Positions 34,001 to 49,000 of a DNA stretch of 64,000 nt are shown here, piece after piece (within the stretch, counting starts at the first letter, position 1; every line of letters starts with the position of its first letter). A program made the position numbers and the translations under genes. The stretch covers positions 126,001 to 190,000 of the forward strand of contig NMRA01000267.1 of assembly GCA_002633005.1 (NCBI GenBank), given 5' to 3'. The notes below the pieces were generated by a model, which was not told where the DNA came from, did no database searches, and worked only from the letters and a program-made list of their open reading frames with translations. Source of the stretch: Phoronis australis (lineage: Eukaryota > Phoronida > Phoronidae).

Positions 34001-37000
34001 ACAAAACACACCTGCTTCACGACATTTGTTGAAAGCCGTTTGCAAATAGTATATTTAAATATCGGTTGGTGCCAGGTGCGCGGTTTGCAATGTAATTGCT
34101 GGACTACGTGAGCTTATCAGATGAAAGCAAACAATAAGAGAACTGTACTATGTGAACAATGGTTTGCTACTGTCAAGTGGTAACAACACGGCTGTATCCA
34201 GACTGGCTGACCAGTCAGTTGGGATACTCATTTCACTGCCACGAGCTGTGTCAGTAATGCGGTATTTTTTGGTTGTACTCTTTTGAACAAAGATAATCCA
34301 TCCGAGACAGGCAAAATTGATGTGGGATTTATGTTTTTATTCATTGCTTGACAAATCATGGCATTTCAAACCTTGCTTGCTACATTGTGGTGCAATCAAA
34401 TTTATTGTATATTACGTCATATCTTACAACTAACTTTTTTTATTCTGGCCAGAGCTGCAGCTAGCAAGATAAGATAAACAAGTTAAAAAGGACAACCAAG
34501 CATACTAACTCACTTTACTTGGACGTTCGAATGGTGAACAGGGCGTAACTGAGAAGTCAAAATATGAGTCAGCCCTGCTGCAGGGCAGAGTCAGCCAGGC
34601 TTGTTGCAGGGCAGAGTCAGCCAGGGAATGTTTTAAAGTCTTTGGGTGGTTATACCTTAAGTTAATATTATCACAAATCAGGGAGTTTCCTGTCAACACG
34701 TACATTCAGTAATTTTGCTTAAATTGTCTATTATTAGAATACGTACATATTCCTGATGTAAGATTGCGAGACAACTGTTGGTATTTCAGTTCCCACACCT
34801 TCTCTTGTCGCTCAACAACTTCGGGGTATCTGCAATAGCACAGCAATTAAAGACATAGTCCCAAGGTTAAACAAACAATGGCACAGTCGAGGTATGATTC
34901 CAAGGTTAAACACTCATATGATTATGATTTGATAAGTTGTACAGCTGAAAGAAACCAGCTTAAGGTTGTGCATATAATTGAAAACCTGTCAATTATATGC
35001 ACGACCTTAAACTGGTTACTTTGAACCTACTTATGTTTGAACATTGCAACATTTTATGTACTTTGAATATTTGTTTATGAGTTGAAAAGGCCAACGCTTC
35101 TCTCTTAAACTACAAATCTTTCATTAACTGGGAGTCTTAGTAATCTACAATTTTAGAGTCCAAACTGGAGAAAGTCTCATTGACAGGGGCCATCCTTTCT
35201 AGGACATCCTTGCTAGGGCATCCTTGCTAGGGCATCCTTGCTAAGGCATCCATTTGGATGCCCAGGACATAGGCTGCACGAAGGCCCATCTGTATCAATT
35301 ATTGTGGTCAGCTGTAGTGAATTATAGTAACAGAACAGTTCCATTACAGTTCTTCATTAACACTAAGTTGATTAAAAACACAACTGCATTTTAGGCTGGA
35401 TAGCTTCACAGATACTGTAGACAGAATACAAGCCCGTGTCTGTGAAGTTGTCCAGCAGACAATCAGGGCTTGGAATGACCCATGACAAAAAGAGGAAATT
35501 TTTACGACCCTAAATACACATGTCAATCTAAACCATACCTCAACAGATCGAAAGTAAACATTTGTATCACAAGATGCCGTTACTATGTCGTGTTGGCAAA
35601 ACGCACTCTTAAGCAGTACCTGACATCTATTTCAGCAACAACAATGAAGGCAATTAGATGCAACAAAAGATATTTTTGAAATTAAAATAAAGATGATGAA
35701 AATTTTGCAGTGTGAGTAGCAGGAGCTTATTCTTGATTTGCTGCAGGGAGACGTATAGAATTATTTTCAATTCTTATAATTACGATCATGCAAAATTACA
35801 AAAAAAATTGAAAATCGATCCATAGATTATCTAGAAAGCCTGAAATACATACAATTCCAACAAACAATTTAATTCCAACCCAAATGGAAAAAAGTCAAGA
35901 TGAAAACCTGTGGCTCATACCCCAACAGTTAGCATGGAAAAATGAAAGTCAAAAATAATATACTTTAAAGGCAAAGGCAACCTTTTCATGTCTTTTTAGC
36001 AAAAATAAGGTTCACTGGTTATCCCAGACATATTTTCCCCTTAATTACAGCTTTTCGTAATTTGATTAATTATTCGTTCTCTACTCCGGAAGTGACGTTT
36101 TGGGAGGCAAGAATTTCCCACCTATTTCTTTTCGTACAGTCTGACTGTGAGAGCTGCCCAGTCGGTCATTGTTCTATCTCGCAGTTTTGATCAGTTCGGT
36201 CATCGTGTGCTGATGTTGCGTACTGGGATGTACTCATTATCGTCCCACGGACAGAGGAACAACTGCCCCACTTGCCCGAGTGTCCCGCGACACACTCCCA
36301 CTGAGAGTGACTAGAGCACACAAACTGCTTACACCACCCCGTGTGACACCCTCGCCACACACCTGGCACCTTCTAAATAGCTCCAATACTTTAGACAAGT
36401 CCACAATAAACTTATCAAAGTTTGGCTCACCGATCTGTTCATTGAACGACGAACTGTCCTCTTCACTGGGTGTTGAGTGGGGCCTGTATTCACTCCCACT
36501 ACTCAATATCGTAGCAGGGCTGCTTACAGGCTTTGGGCCATAATGAGTACATCCCGGTAGGCAGCAACAGTGTGGCATGTTGACTGACTCGTAAACAAAA
36601 GCAAAGCATGACTGAACTTATGACAACCGAGGTAGATCTATGACTGACTCATCAATGCTCATATAGTCAGACTACGGGAAAAGAAATTGGCGCGAAATCC
36701 TTGCCTCCTAAAATGTCACTTCCGGAGTAGAAAACGAATGATTAATCAAAATACCAAAAGCTGTAATTAAGTGGAAAATATGTCTGGGATAATCAACGAA
36801 CCTTATTTTTGCTAAAAATGACATGAAAATAGGTTGCCTTCACCTTTAAACTATAGAATGCATCAAGCACAATCCTAAGTTGGCCAAACTTTTCAGTTTC
36901 AAACAGGAATTACAGGAGTTAATTGTTCATAAGCTACGCTGGTGTAGAAGAAACTATGTAGAAATAACTACTAAAAATGGGCTGGCAGAATTTGTAAACA

Positions 37001-40000
37001 ATGGCTTAAACCAATCAGATCATTCAGAATCTGTCACGTGATCACTTCTCTCGAACTGCAAAACTTGAGTCAAAAAATTGAACATGAAAAATATCAAAAT
37101 AAATTGAAATACATAAAAGGCAATTTAAAACACATTTGCAGTAACGAAAATAGCACTTTGTATCCCGTTTCGGTGGCACGTAGAAAATCGCACTCAAATG
37201 GTCAGGTCTAGTACTAGCAGCCAACGGCAACGGGCGTGCATGTGGGATCAAACAAAAGAATTTCATACATCACTCACATCCCACGATTCCAATCCAATGA
37301 ATAACCAGTTACAGTTGAATTTCCTTTCAGGAAGCGTTGTTATTTGTAGTGTTTCATCGTTTTCAGTCGGTCCTCCAACTCCAACTTAGTCCAAGGCGAC
37401 TCCGTAATTGTTCCTCTCTCAAAATTTACAGAACACAAGCCTTGGTTTGTGAAGACATTGACCGTTTCTTTTACCCACTTTTTCCATGAAATATTCAGTC
37501 TACTCCACACTCCACGCATTTTTGACCAAAGAATCGCACTATATGTCACCGCGATTTTATACCAAATGCCGACGTCATTGATGAACCACGCTATCCCAGG
37601 CACAGGCACTTGAATTTATCTGTTCCTAGAATGCCACTGACATCACTCACTACTAAGAAAACATGCCTCTTATATATGGTAACGAGTCATTGGCAAATTC
37701 AAGCGCCTGTGATCCGCAATTACAATTTTCGTTCCTCCGAAACATAAAGAGCAGTTTCCGCTTTTCGAGTCGTCAGCAACGCTGCGGTGAGAAACCAATT
37801 TACCACGATAATTTTATGGCAAATTCGATTTTTTCCGCGGAAATATAACAAAAATACGCGGATCGAATAAAAAAAGCAGAAATCCGCGTTTCCGCGGACA
37901 ATTCCAAGCCTTGAGAAAATAGACGTTATACAAGCCTACAGAGAACATCCGTGAATGGCTTCTCAAAATCAACAGATATGTCTTCTAACGCATACCACAA
38001 ACCCACACATATCAGGAAACCACAGGAAATGTTTCCCCAATCCATACCTATCAGTAAAGGCCTTGTCAAAGTCAAACACAAACTCCCAGCCCTGTTTCAC
38101 ACGTAGCCGGGACATCTGCTCCAGGATAGCTTTGACATCATCTGCAGGTAACTGAAATAATGATAAAAGTTTGCAAAACAACAGAAGGAACTGGATCTTC
38201 ATTTTCAATAATTTATTCTAAAGGCAGCAGATTTTACTTCTAATTATGAATTATGTTTAGAGCATAAAAACGATGCAAAGACACAGCACCCATATCTTTT
38301 TACATTTTCTTTTCAAATTTTTAACAGCATAGACTGGCATAATACTGATGTCACAAAACACATAGAAAGACATGGTTCACAATGTGTTGACCCGAAAAGA
38401 TGACAGATATACTTCTCTATAGGATTATCCACATTTTAGCTCCAGTTTTCCAATATAAACAACTGACTTAACATTCTTGCCCATTAATTGTTAATTAAGA
38501 CCCATGAAGAGAAACCCCACAGTTTTAGGTAGACGTAAATGAATATTGTGAAAATCAATGGTTTTTAAGTATATTAGACACAGAAAACCATTTGATCAAA
38601 ATCACATTTACTTTTGCACCGATGCTTGGCCCAGAAAATCAAAAGAAGATCTGTTTGGGTTCAAATTCAGTGCGTTCAACGTAGCAATGTCAACATAGCC
38701 AAAATCATAAAGTTCTCAATCTTGGCAATTGTTTAATGCCACAAACTTCTGTAGCAGACAATTACCACAAAAAGGTGAAGGCTACTTCCGTCAAGAGTTC
38801 AAGGTTCTTGACTGAAGCACATTATCTTGACCCAACAGTTATGCTAAAAAAATATTGCTGTGAAAACAATCTGGCTCCTTTCCTAAACACAAGTTGGAGT
38901 TACCTGCTTCCAAGTATTTTGTGCCTTCACTAGAACTTTTCAGAACCTACACTATGCACTGCCATGACTTAAGTAGTTCACTGGCACTTTTTCTTACTTT
39001 AACTACTGAAGTTATGTCTTTTCTCACAACAAATCTGCTTTGCCTGAACTTCCACATCTGAAAAACAAAAATTCCCATAAGGAGCACACCTCAGACAGTT
39101 CCCGCTGGTTACCAGGATGCACAGACATTTCCTGTCATCACGTGGACGCCATATTCATAACCGAGAATGAAGAGGATTTAACAGGAAAGATAGTAAAGTG
39201 GCTAAGCCATTCCATAATTAGAACTTATAGTCCTTACCAGTAATTTTTGCTGTTCACAGAATTAGTCGTCATGACTGGGAAACAGTAATTTTGTTTGATT
39301 AATATTGTCCTGCACTGTATACATAAAAACCACAGTTATGTACTAAGATTGAACATAATGCGAAAAATTGTTTAGCTGCACAAATTGTTAAATCCTTAAT
39401 AACAAGAGAAATATAAAGAAAAACACNCTAAAAATAGGCAGAATTTGTAAACAATGGCTTAGACCAATCAGATCATTCAGAATCTGTCATGTGATCACTT
39501 CTATCGAACTGCAAAATTTGAGTCACAAAATTGAGCACGAAAAAGGTCAAAATAAATTGAAATACATAAAAGGCAATTTAAAACACATTTGCAATAACGA
39601 AAATAGCACTTTGTATCCCATTTCGGCGGCACGTAGAAAATCGCACTCAGGCGGTCAGGCCTAGCACTAGAAGCCAACGGCAACGGGCGTCCATGTGGGA
39701 TCAAACAAAAGAATTTCATACATCACTCACATCCCACGACTCCAATCCACAAATAACCGGTTACGGTTGTATTTCCTTTCAGGAAGCGTTGTTATTTGTA
39801 GTGTTTCATCGTTTTGAGTCGGTCCTCCAACTCCAACATAGTCCAAGGCGACTCGGCCACGCACTCCGTAATTGTTCCTCTCTCAAAGTTTACAGAGGAC
39901 AAACCTTGGTTTGTGAAGACATTGACCGTTTTTTTTACCCACTTTTTCCATGAAATATTCAGTCTACTCCACACTCCACGCATTTTTGACCGCAGAATCA

Positions 40001-43000
40001 CACTATATGTCACCGCGATTTTATACCAAATGCAGACGCCATTGATGAGCCACGCTATCCCACGCACAGGCACTTGAATTTATCCGTTCCTCGATTGCCA
40101 CTGACGTCACTCACTACTAAGAAAACATGTCTCTTCTATATGGTTACGAGTCATTGGCAAATTCGAGCGCCTGTGATCCGCAATTACAATTTTCATTCCT
40201 CCGAAACATAAAGAGTCGTCAGTAACACCGCGGTTAGAAACCAATTTACCGCGATAATTTTATGGCAAATTCGATTTTTTCTGCGGAAATATAACAAAAG
40301 TACGTAGATCGAATAAAAGAAAAAAGCGGAAATCCGTGTTTCCGCAGACAATTCAAAGCCTTGAGAAAATACAGACGAGTTTTCAATCAAACATAAGCAA
40401 AAATGTTATACAAGCCTACAGAGAACATCCTTGAATGGCTTCTCAAAATCAACAGATATGTCTTCTAACGCATACCACAAACCCACACATAGCAGGAAAC
40501 CACAGGAAATGTTTCCCCAATCCATACCTATCAGTAAAGGCCTTGTCAAAGTCAAACACAAACTCCCAGCCCTGTTTCACACGTAGCCGGGACATCTGCT
40601 CCAGGATAGCTTTGACATCATCTGCAGGTAACTGAAATAATGATAAAAGTTTGCAAAACAACAGAAGGAACTGGATCTTCATTTTCAATAATTTATTCTA
40701 AAGGCAGCAGATTTTACTTCTAATTATGAATTATGTTTAGAGCATAAAAACGATGCAAAGACACAGCACCCATATCTTTTTACATTTTCTTTTCAAATTT
40801 TTAACAGCATAGACTGGCATAATACTGATGTCACAAAACACATAGAAAGACATGGTTCACAATGTGTTGACCCGAAAAGATGACAGATATACTTCTCTAT
40901 AGGATTATCCACATTTTAGCTCCAGTTTTCCAATATAAACAACTGACTTAACATTCTTGCCCATTAATTGTTAATTAAGACCCATGAAGAGAAACCCCAC
41001 AGTTTTAGGTAGACGTAAATGAATATTGTGAAAATCAATGGTTTTTAAGTATATTAGACACAGAAAACCATTTGATCAAAATCACATTTACTTTTGCACC
41101 GATGCTTGGCCCAGAAAATCAAAAGAAGATTTGTCTGGGTTCAAATTCAGTGCGTTCAACCTAGCAATGTCACCATAGCCAAAATCATAAAGTTCTCAAT
41201 CTTGGCAATTGTTTAACGCCACAAACTTCTGTAGCAGACAATTACCACAAAGCGGTGAAGGCTACTTCTGTCAAGAGTTCAAGGTTCTTGACTAAAGCAC
41301 ATAATCTTGACCCAACAGATATGCTAAAAAAATATTGCTGTGAAAATAATCTGGCTCCTTTCCTAAACACTAGATGGAGTTACCTGCTTCCAAGTATTTT
41401 GTGCCTTCACTAGAACTTTTCAGAACCTACACTATGCACTGTCATGACTTAAGTAGTTCAATTGCACTTTTTCTTACTTTAACTACTGAAGTTATGTCTT
41501 TTCTCACAACAAATCTGCTTTGCCTGAACTTCCACATCTGAAAAACAAAAATTCCCATAAGGAGCACACCTCAGACAGTTCCCGCATGAAAAACAAAGGT
41601 TTATTTGCTACAAGTAGCTAGCTGGTTACCAGGATGCAGACATTTCCTGTCATCACTTTTGGGAGGACAAGGATTTAACAGGAAAGATAGTAATGTGGCT
41701 AAGCCATTCCATAAATAGAACTTATAGTCCTTACCAGTAATTTTTGCTGTTCATAGAATTAGTCGCCATGATTGGGAAACAGTATTTTGTTTGATTAATA
41801 TTGTCCTGCACTGTATACATAAAAATCAGTTATGTACTAAGATTGAACATAATGTGAAAAATTGTTTAGCTGCACAAATTGTTAAATCCTTAATAACAGG
41901 AGAAATATAAAGAAAAACAAAGTACAGAAGTACATTTTTCATTAGTTTTTGCCTTTTCCGTAGTTTAAGTCAGAAAAATCTATATTTGATTTCTGAAGAT
42001 CGATGTTTTGATATCTTAGAACACTTCCGAGTTCTGATTTTGTCTCATAAACAGCTATAAAGTACATGTTGCATCTAAATATCGCTCACATGGCTTACCA
42101 TGAAAAAATAAGCAGAACCGAGTCAGCTGTGATCACTTACCATGTAGTCTCTACCTCTACACAAGATGTCAGCAGGCACCCCGCTGTGTGGACTGAATGT
42201 GTCTTTTGGATGGAGCACCTCACTAAAACAGACAAAAGATGCAGTAAGAAACCATGAAAGGTAAAAATTAAGAATTGTTAATAAAACCACCGTTTGCCTA
42301 ATAGAAGAAATTTCATCATTTTTGTACAAATGTCCACAGAAGACATGAACACAGAATACTGGATACTTATATGAGCCAGTAAACACTCAAAACTGGCAAA
42401 ACACTGACCTTTTGACTACCCAGCACCCTTGGACCAACATGGCTACTTGCTGCACAGCCTTGAGCGCTGCATTGTGATCAATGCCTTTTGGAAGTAAGCT
42501 CAGCAACTGACTGAACTGCAGCACTTTAGCTGAAAACACAAACAATTGCATTACATTAACATTGCATTACAACAAATAACTGTATTACATTAACATTGCA
42601 TTACAAACAACTCCACTAGGTTAACATTGCTTTACAAATAAGTGCATTATGTTAACATTACGCTACAAATAACTGCATTACATTATTAACATTACATTAC
42701 ATTACAAACAACACTGCATTAATAAGTGGAAAAGATACTGACACACTATTCAATGGTTCCTAAAGAAATAATACATTCACTTCTGGCAATTTTAATGTGA
42801 AAACAATTAACTTTGGAACCACACCACTTACTGCTATAAAACTAGTCTCAATTAGTAGCTTAGACAAAATAGAAATGACTGACAAATCCTAGTATAAACT
42901 GAAGCTGATTGCTTAATAACTTGGGAGTTGAGGGGCTCCTCACTTTGCACCAGAACTACTATGTGGATATAGGCTAGTTCAGTGACCAAACACAAGATGG

Positions 43001-46000
43001 GGATACTAGTAGGAACATTGTGACTTCACAGATAAACCTCCAGGGGGCACTAAATTAAAGTCCAACTGTCACTACAACATTTTTCACTTGTCACTACAAT
43101 ATCATGATCAGGTGCACAACGTAAGTTTTGTCGTAGAAATATCATGCCATAGGCTTTCTGAAAATTTTAAGTGACTATAAGCTGGTGTTCTGTCCAAGAA
43201 GCAAACTTATGATTAAGACAACTCACATACTTAAACTGGTCTCAACTTGTTATTTCTCACATGAGAAGTGACTTCTGGGTTTACAAACAACTAACAGTTC
43301 GTTATTCCTCAAGACTATGTTTGGGGCACAACACGGCATGCTTCGACAAACCAACTTGTAGAGCCTGGTCTCATGCAATAATGAACTATCAGTTCTTCCA
43401 AAGTCCTGAAATCACCTCCAAGTTGACTAACAAACAACTTGAGACCAATTCCATAACGATAAATGTCAGAATTCAAGCGTTGGTTCTTGGGATGTAAGAC
43501 AGGTTAATAGCTGCTTTGAATACCAACCATAGGAAGTTTAGCAGCAGAGATCTATTTGATAAAATCACCCAAGTAAATGCCACGACACAATGAATCAAAT
43601 GAACAAAGACTATAGGAGCAGAATGCTAACCTACCACTGACAAATAATGCCTTGACTTGATCTGCCAAGTTCATGAACTTTAACTGAGCTAAAGAAAGCA
43701 CGTTGTCAGGCAAGTCAGGTTTCTCTCTGAAATAGAGCATATTTGATGCATGTCAGATTGAGAAAATGAAAGGTCCATTACTTTCAAAATACATCCCCTT
43801 TGCAGTAGTGCAAACTACATGGTAGTATCAATCATAGACAGCAAATTTACAACTCCAAAAATTTCTTAAGAAATTCCCAGCAGAGGCGCCACTTACTTCA
43901 TGTACTAAACTCTGCTTCTGGCAAGTGAACTCTGACAAGGAATTTCGTTATGTATTTTATTGTCGACAAGCACGAAAGAAAACCTTTCGGCAATGAAAAG
44001 ATGTTCAACACCTCCCTTTAGTTCAGTGACGTGAGAATTTTGGTAATAGTTCAGGAAGTGCAATTGCAAAATTCAAGCCATGGTGACACAAGCCAGAATT
44101 AACAGACGTACAAACTAGACGTAACATGGGTCAACTCTGCAGGCATCACTAGTGAATAAGGACGTTACGACTTGTGTAAAAGAAAACAGACCTCGTGCAC
44201 TTAGAATACACAGAGTTGACATTACGTCATGGCAGAAAGAGTAAACATCACAGCTGCCGTCACATAATTAAGACAAGAAAAGGCTAGCTACCCGAACAAC
44301 ATAACTCATGCAATCATGAACATGGCTTGCAGAACTGGAGGCCCAACTCAGTAACTTAAAAACACACCCGCACTCACAAACATCGCTGACACACCCGCAC
44401 TCACAAACATCGCTGACACACCCAATCACAGGGCTCACTGACTTACATTACCAAAAATCCAANACTGCGTGACTCAACAAAGAGTCTGAGCCATGTTTAC
44501 AGCTGCTGGAGCAAGTCTCTAAGTCATGTTCATGAGCGTGGAGCAAGGTCCACTAGTGCGTGAGTTGTGTTGTTCGCGTAACCTGAAGAGCTTAAAACGC
44601 CACCATTTGCTCACTGTCAAGTCAAAAGAAGATTCATGGTATCACTTACTCTTCAAGATTTGTTGCCTCAGGTAACAACATGTGCAGGTACTCATCAGGT
44701 GAGGCTGTGAACAAGGTCTCCTCTGTGCACCTTGAACACAGCAGGTTGGCTCGTTCTCTCTCACACTCGCTGTCCTGTTCATCAGCATAAACACCAAGTC
44801 ATCAACCATTATTACTGTCACTACTTTACAGCCCACAAAAAGGGAGCTCACCAAAAACTAAGACCACATAACAGTAGTTCATCTTACTCGAGCATAACAA
44901 AATGTTTTCATCAGAACATGCTCAGCTAAGATCACTGACCTCGTAAACCTGCAGGAGTTTTCAGGAAAGTGTCAGTATTAAAATTACACCTAGTGTATGT
45001 AGGTCAGTTTTGCAAATTAAATCTAAATTAAGTGGTTCAACTCTTGCAAACTGATCCATGAATTTCTTTAGCACCAGTAAGCAGCCTTGAGCCTCAGAGA
45101 CAAATGAGATACAAGGTTCATTGTAGGTGCGCACGGTCCCGTCAAAACAAGACAAGATCAGCTACATTTGGATGGCAATACTGATTTAACTAAATTTGAC
45201 AACAATGAAACATAAGCACAACTCAAAGGACCCCTTTAGAAAGCAAAAAGTCCTCATTTTTAGCATTCAGGCTACTGAAAAGCATCACAAAACCATTGGC
45301 TCACTCATATTGGGTTTTCATTTTACCATAGGAAGTCACAATTAAACTTGAATCTGACTGACTAGTATTTCTCACAAACTTGGTGGCAGCAAGTGTGTAA
45401 CTTTATTTCATTTCATATTCTTTAGGTCTGAACAAGTCAGAACTACTGTCAACTGTTTTCAAAAAGCAATCTTTGGAGATAAAGACAAAACCCAAATGCC
45501 AACAGCTTCTTTTCAGGAAAAAGCTTCAGCAGACGCGAGACGTTTTAACAGCCTTGAGTTCGGCTGCATTTTCAACTGACTGATACATACCGCTGGATCA
45601 CTATAGACGCGCACGTCTACCCATGGTTCATTCTGCCTCGTCTTCTGAAGGTGGTCAAAGGAAGCCAGACGGCGTGCCTTCGCTTCAGCCGATTCAGCAC
45701 GAGCAAACTTGACAAGCACTGGTTTGGCCTCCTCCACTTCAGCCTCATCTTGGGAGTTGTCAGCTGAGGTTATAGAGACAGGTGGAATAGTACCATGTAT
45801 GTCACAAAATGAAATGATATGGAGGCATTTTTTAAGTGGTTACAAACTTGTGTGCCATCCTAAAACGCGAACTTTTGACTTAGGATCACGCACTTCTACA
45901 AAAATTGGTCGCAACTTGTTCATTACTCATAAGAGAAGAGATTTCTGGGTTTGCAAAGAGATGAAGGGATTCTTATTTTACTTGAAACCCTGCCTGAATG

Positions 46001-49000
46001 ATAGTGACATGTCATGACAAGACAACATGTAGAGCCTAATCCTCAAACGATAACAAACCGAGTTCTTTCAAAGCCCTAAAATCACTCAGAGTTTGACTAA
46101 GGAACAACTTAAAGACACATTTCAAAACAGAAAGTGGTCTCAATCTAAAGTTGGTTATTTGATAGAAGGCGTTTTTAGCTATTTTTAAATTTTCAAATTT
46201 ATTTTTCATCATCTTTATTTCCACAACAAAAATATCAGGTGTAAATTGACCAATAAAATTTCCAATCATGCCAAAAAGTGATCAATTTGCATGCAAAACT
46301 AATGACAATTCACACAAACTACAACTGACTGCAGGTTGCATTTCAACAACAATTCCTATTCCATTAAAAGAAATCGCTGAAGCTAGCACGTCATGCATCG
46401 ATTTCATGCTTTTCACTTTCGTTACTCTCATCTATCATTCCCACATCGTCTTGAGCGCAAGAATACATTAGACGCACCTTAAATAAAACTACAGCAAATC
46501 GTTCCTACCTGCATCCCCTGTTTGCTCCTTGGTCTTCTGATCCACTTTGTCCATATACCCAAAACTTGGCCGCAGCTGGATCATACCATGTACTGGTGTT
46601 AGGTGTAGCTCACCTATGAAGAGAAGGCCCACTCCCATATAAATGAGGCTACACATATTGCGATTAACATCCTCTCACACCAACCTGACACAAAATCTTA
46701 TGAATTTGCTATACAACAATTCACAATAAATGATATTTCATGCTGGGTGAAAATAGAGTTTGTGTATAGATTGATACGCAAATTAACATAATAAAGTTCT
46801 CTGTTCCAAAACACATCGATAATTTGACACAATTAAGAAGTGAGTTCAAGGTTGCATAGACCACACATGGGAGATAACTTCAAGCAAAAACTTGTTTCAG
46901 CTTACTGTCTTTTAAAATGCCTACAGCATACTGTGCATGATCCATGGCAGAGGTGGTTGAGGTAAGTACTTGCTTGTCCATCTTATCACTGAAAAATAAA
47001 TGCAATACAGTCATCAAAACTGACTAGAATTTTACATGAACAAATTAAAGATGCCAAACAAGTGCATCGTCTCCACTGCTTAACGTGCACTTCTAACAGA
47101 TCAATGTAGACTAACAAAATGTCCGATTGTAAATATCTGAACACTTAATAATCTTAGTAACAGTACCACAACCATACTACACCTTTTCTGTGAATTTAAA
47201 TTAGTGACAATCACATCCTTTGATAGCCATCCAGATGGCTGTACAGCAAGCAACCACTGTGTTTAAGTTCCAACAGACCTTGAAATTTCACACCATCAGG
47301 GTAGTTTCCTTTGCACTTCATAATCAGTCAAACTTAAATGAGGTCCAGGATTTTCTTTTGTCAAAAATCCAAACATTTGTCAAACTGTACATCACCAATT
47401 CACGTCCTGATCTTCCTTTCAGCTACTCCACATAGTCAAACTCACACAATTGCTAAACACACCATTATGATTTTAACAGCATAAGATTTAAGCTAAAATC
47501 ACAATGCAATTTTCAACCACTTGTCTTGCAGAGCAAGATGCCGATGCTTCTCAAGCATAACACGAGATTTTTGAACATGGCTCATTGCTTTTAAAATACA
47601 TGAAGAGGGAACCTTGGATAATGAACGGTGTAAGGTTTATAAATTACAACCCGAAAACTTTGAGTCAGATATCAATTATTTTGACTACCTAGTTTGTCCG
47701 AGATGAATGACCAAAACAATACGCTATTTTCCACAACGTAACAATCAAGAAGAACAATGAACATTACCTGTTGAAATGTGGTGTGCCTGAAACACCAAAC
47801 GTCCCATCCACATTGAGAGCAATCTGTTCCCCTTTACTCTGAGCATAGTTTACACTTGATGTGTTGATTGCCAACTCAAGTTCAACCTGCAAGAAAATCG
47901 GTGCGAGAAGTCTGCAGACAGGGAATGAACAACAGAAATTGAATAGAGCAAACCAGAGGTTACAAGGGCTTGATTTGGCAACATGCAGCTCACCATTGGC
48001 AATCTGGTAAACAATACCAAGTCAGCACAAAGTCACCACAATTGTGCACATATCTGACCCCGTGATCAAATACCACAGAAATTGAACAACAGGAGTCGGG
48101 AATTGTTCAGCAAAAACAAACAAAAAGCTCGTTCCAGATGTCTCGTTTTATCATTTTCAGGCCCATATTTTCATACCACCACATGCAGGTTTCGGCAAGC
48201 TCATTTCCCATTAGGTGAATGGGGAATTTTGCATAAAAACATTCCACATCACTGAGCAACTAGAAAATACCACTGACTATATTTTCAAAAACAGACCACG
48301 ACCAATTATGCTTTTTGGCCAAACATTTAAATTGAAAAACGTGAAAATAAATGAGTGGAAACATAGATGAACATGACACAATGTGGGCACGTAAAGGCAG
48401 CCTTTTAAGAGCAATAACCTGAATAGGAACATCGTTTTAGGTACCTTTTTCTGCTTTGGCTTTACACGGGCACTAGTGTGAGCAATGTCCTCATAGGGAG
48501 CAGTGGCAGGCCGAACTGGATACTGAAAACGCAAAAAAATCAAGTGATATCAACACTCTCGTAACAAATGATTGTTGTCATCAAAGTTATTAACCAGTCT
48601 AATTTCAAAAAAGCGAACACTGCATCAACTTTTACTATTGATCAAATAAAAATACATACAAAACAAAATGCAGCGCGACTCATGAAACACAGGGTTATTT
48701 AACTTTCAAAATGGAAGCGATTGAAGTTAAATTTTATCTTCAAGAGCACAAACAGAAACAATTAGTGGAATGAGTGTCCTAAATTCAATATAGTTACACC
48801 CTAGCCCTGTTTTATTGGGTGAGAAAGTCAAATGGTTATGTGTAATCCTAGAAAAAGTCCAAAATTAGGCTAACGACAGAACATCATCTGTGAGAAATAG
48901 CCGATCAGATTCAAACTTACAGATACTGCACTTTATGTATTGTTCTCCAAAACGTAGTTTGGCATAGCTTTTCAAAATGTTTCACTTTGGCATGAGGGTT

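Larger units (their letters stand above)
36971..41919. repeat. 2.5-kb tandem duplication with N at the junction
   Basis: Copy A is 36971-39426 and copy B is 39428 to about 41919, with the single N at 39427. Both start CTAAAAAT.GGC and end ATATAAAGAAAAACA. The copies differ by many substitutions and some indels, for example around 39100 versus 41590, yet large stretches are identical. POLR3E exons 12 and 13 are included. Best read as two haplotypes. Confidence 0.9.
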
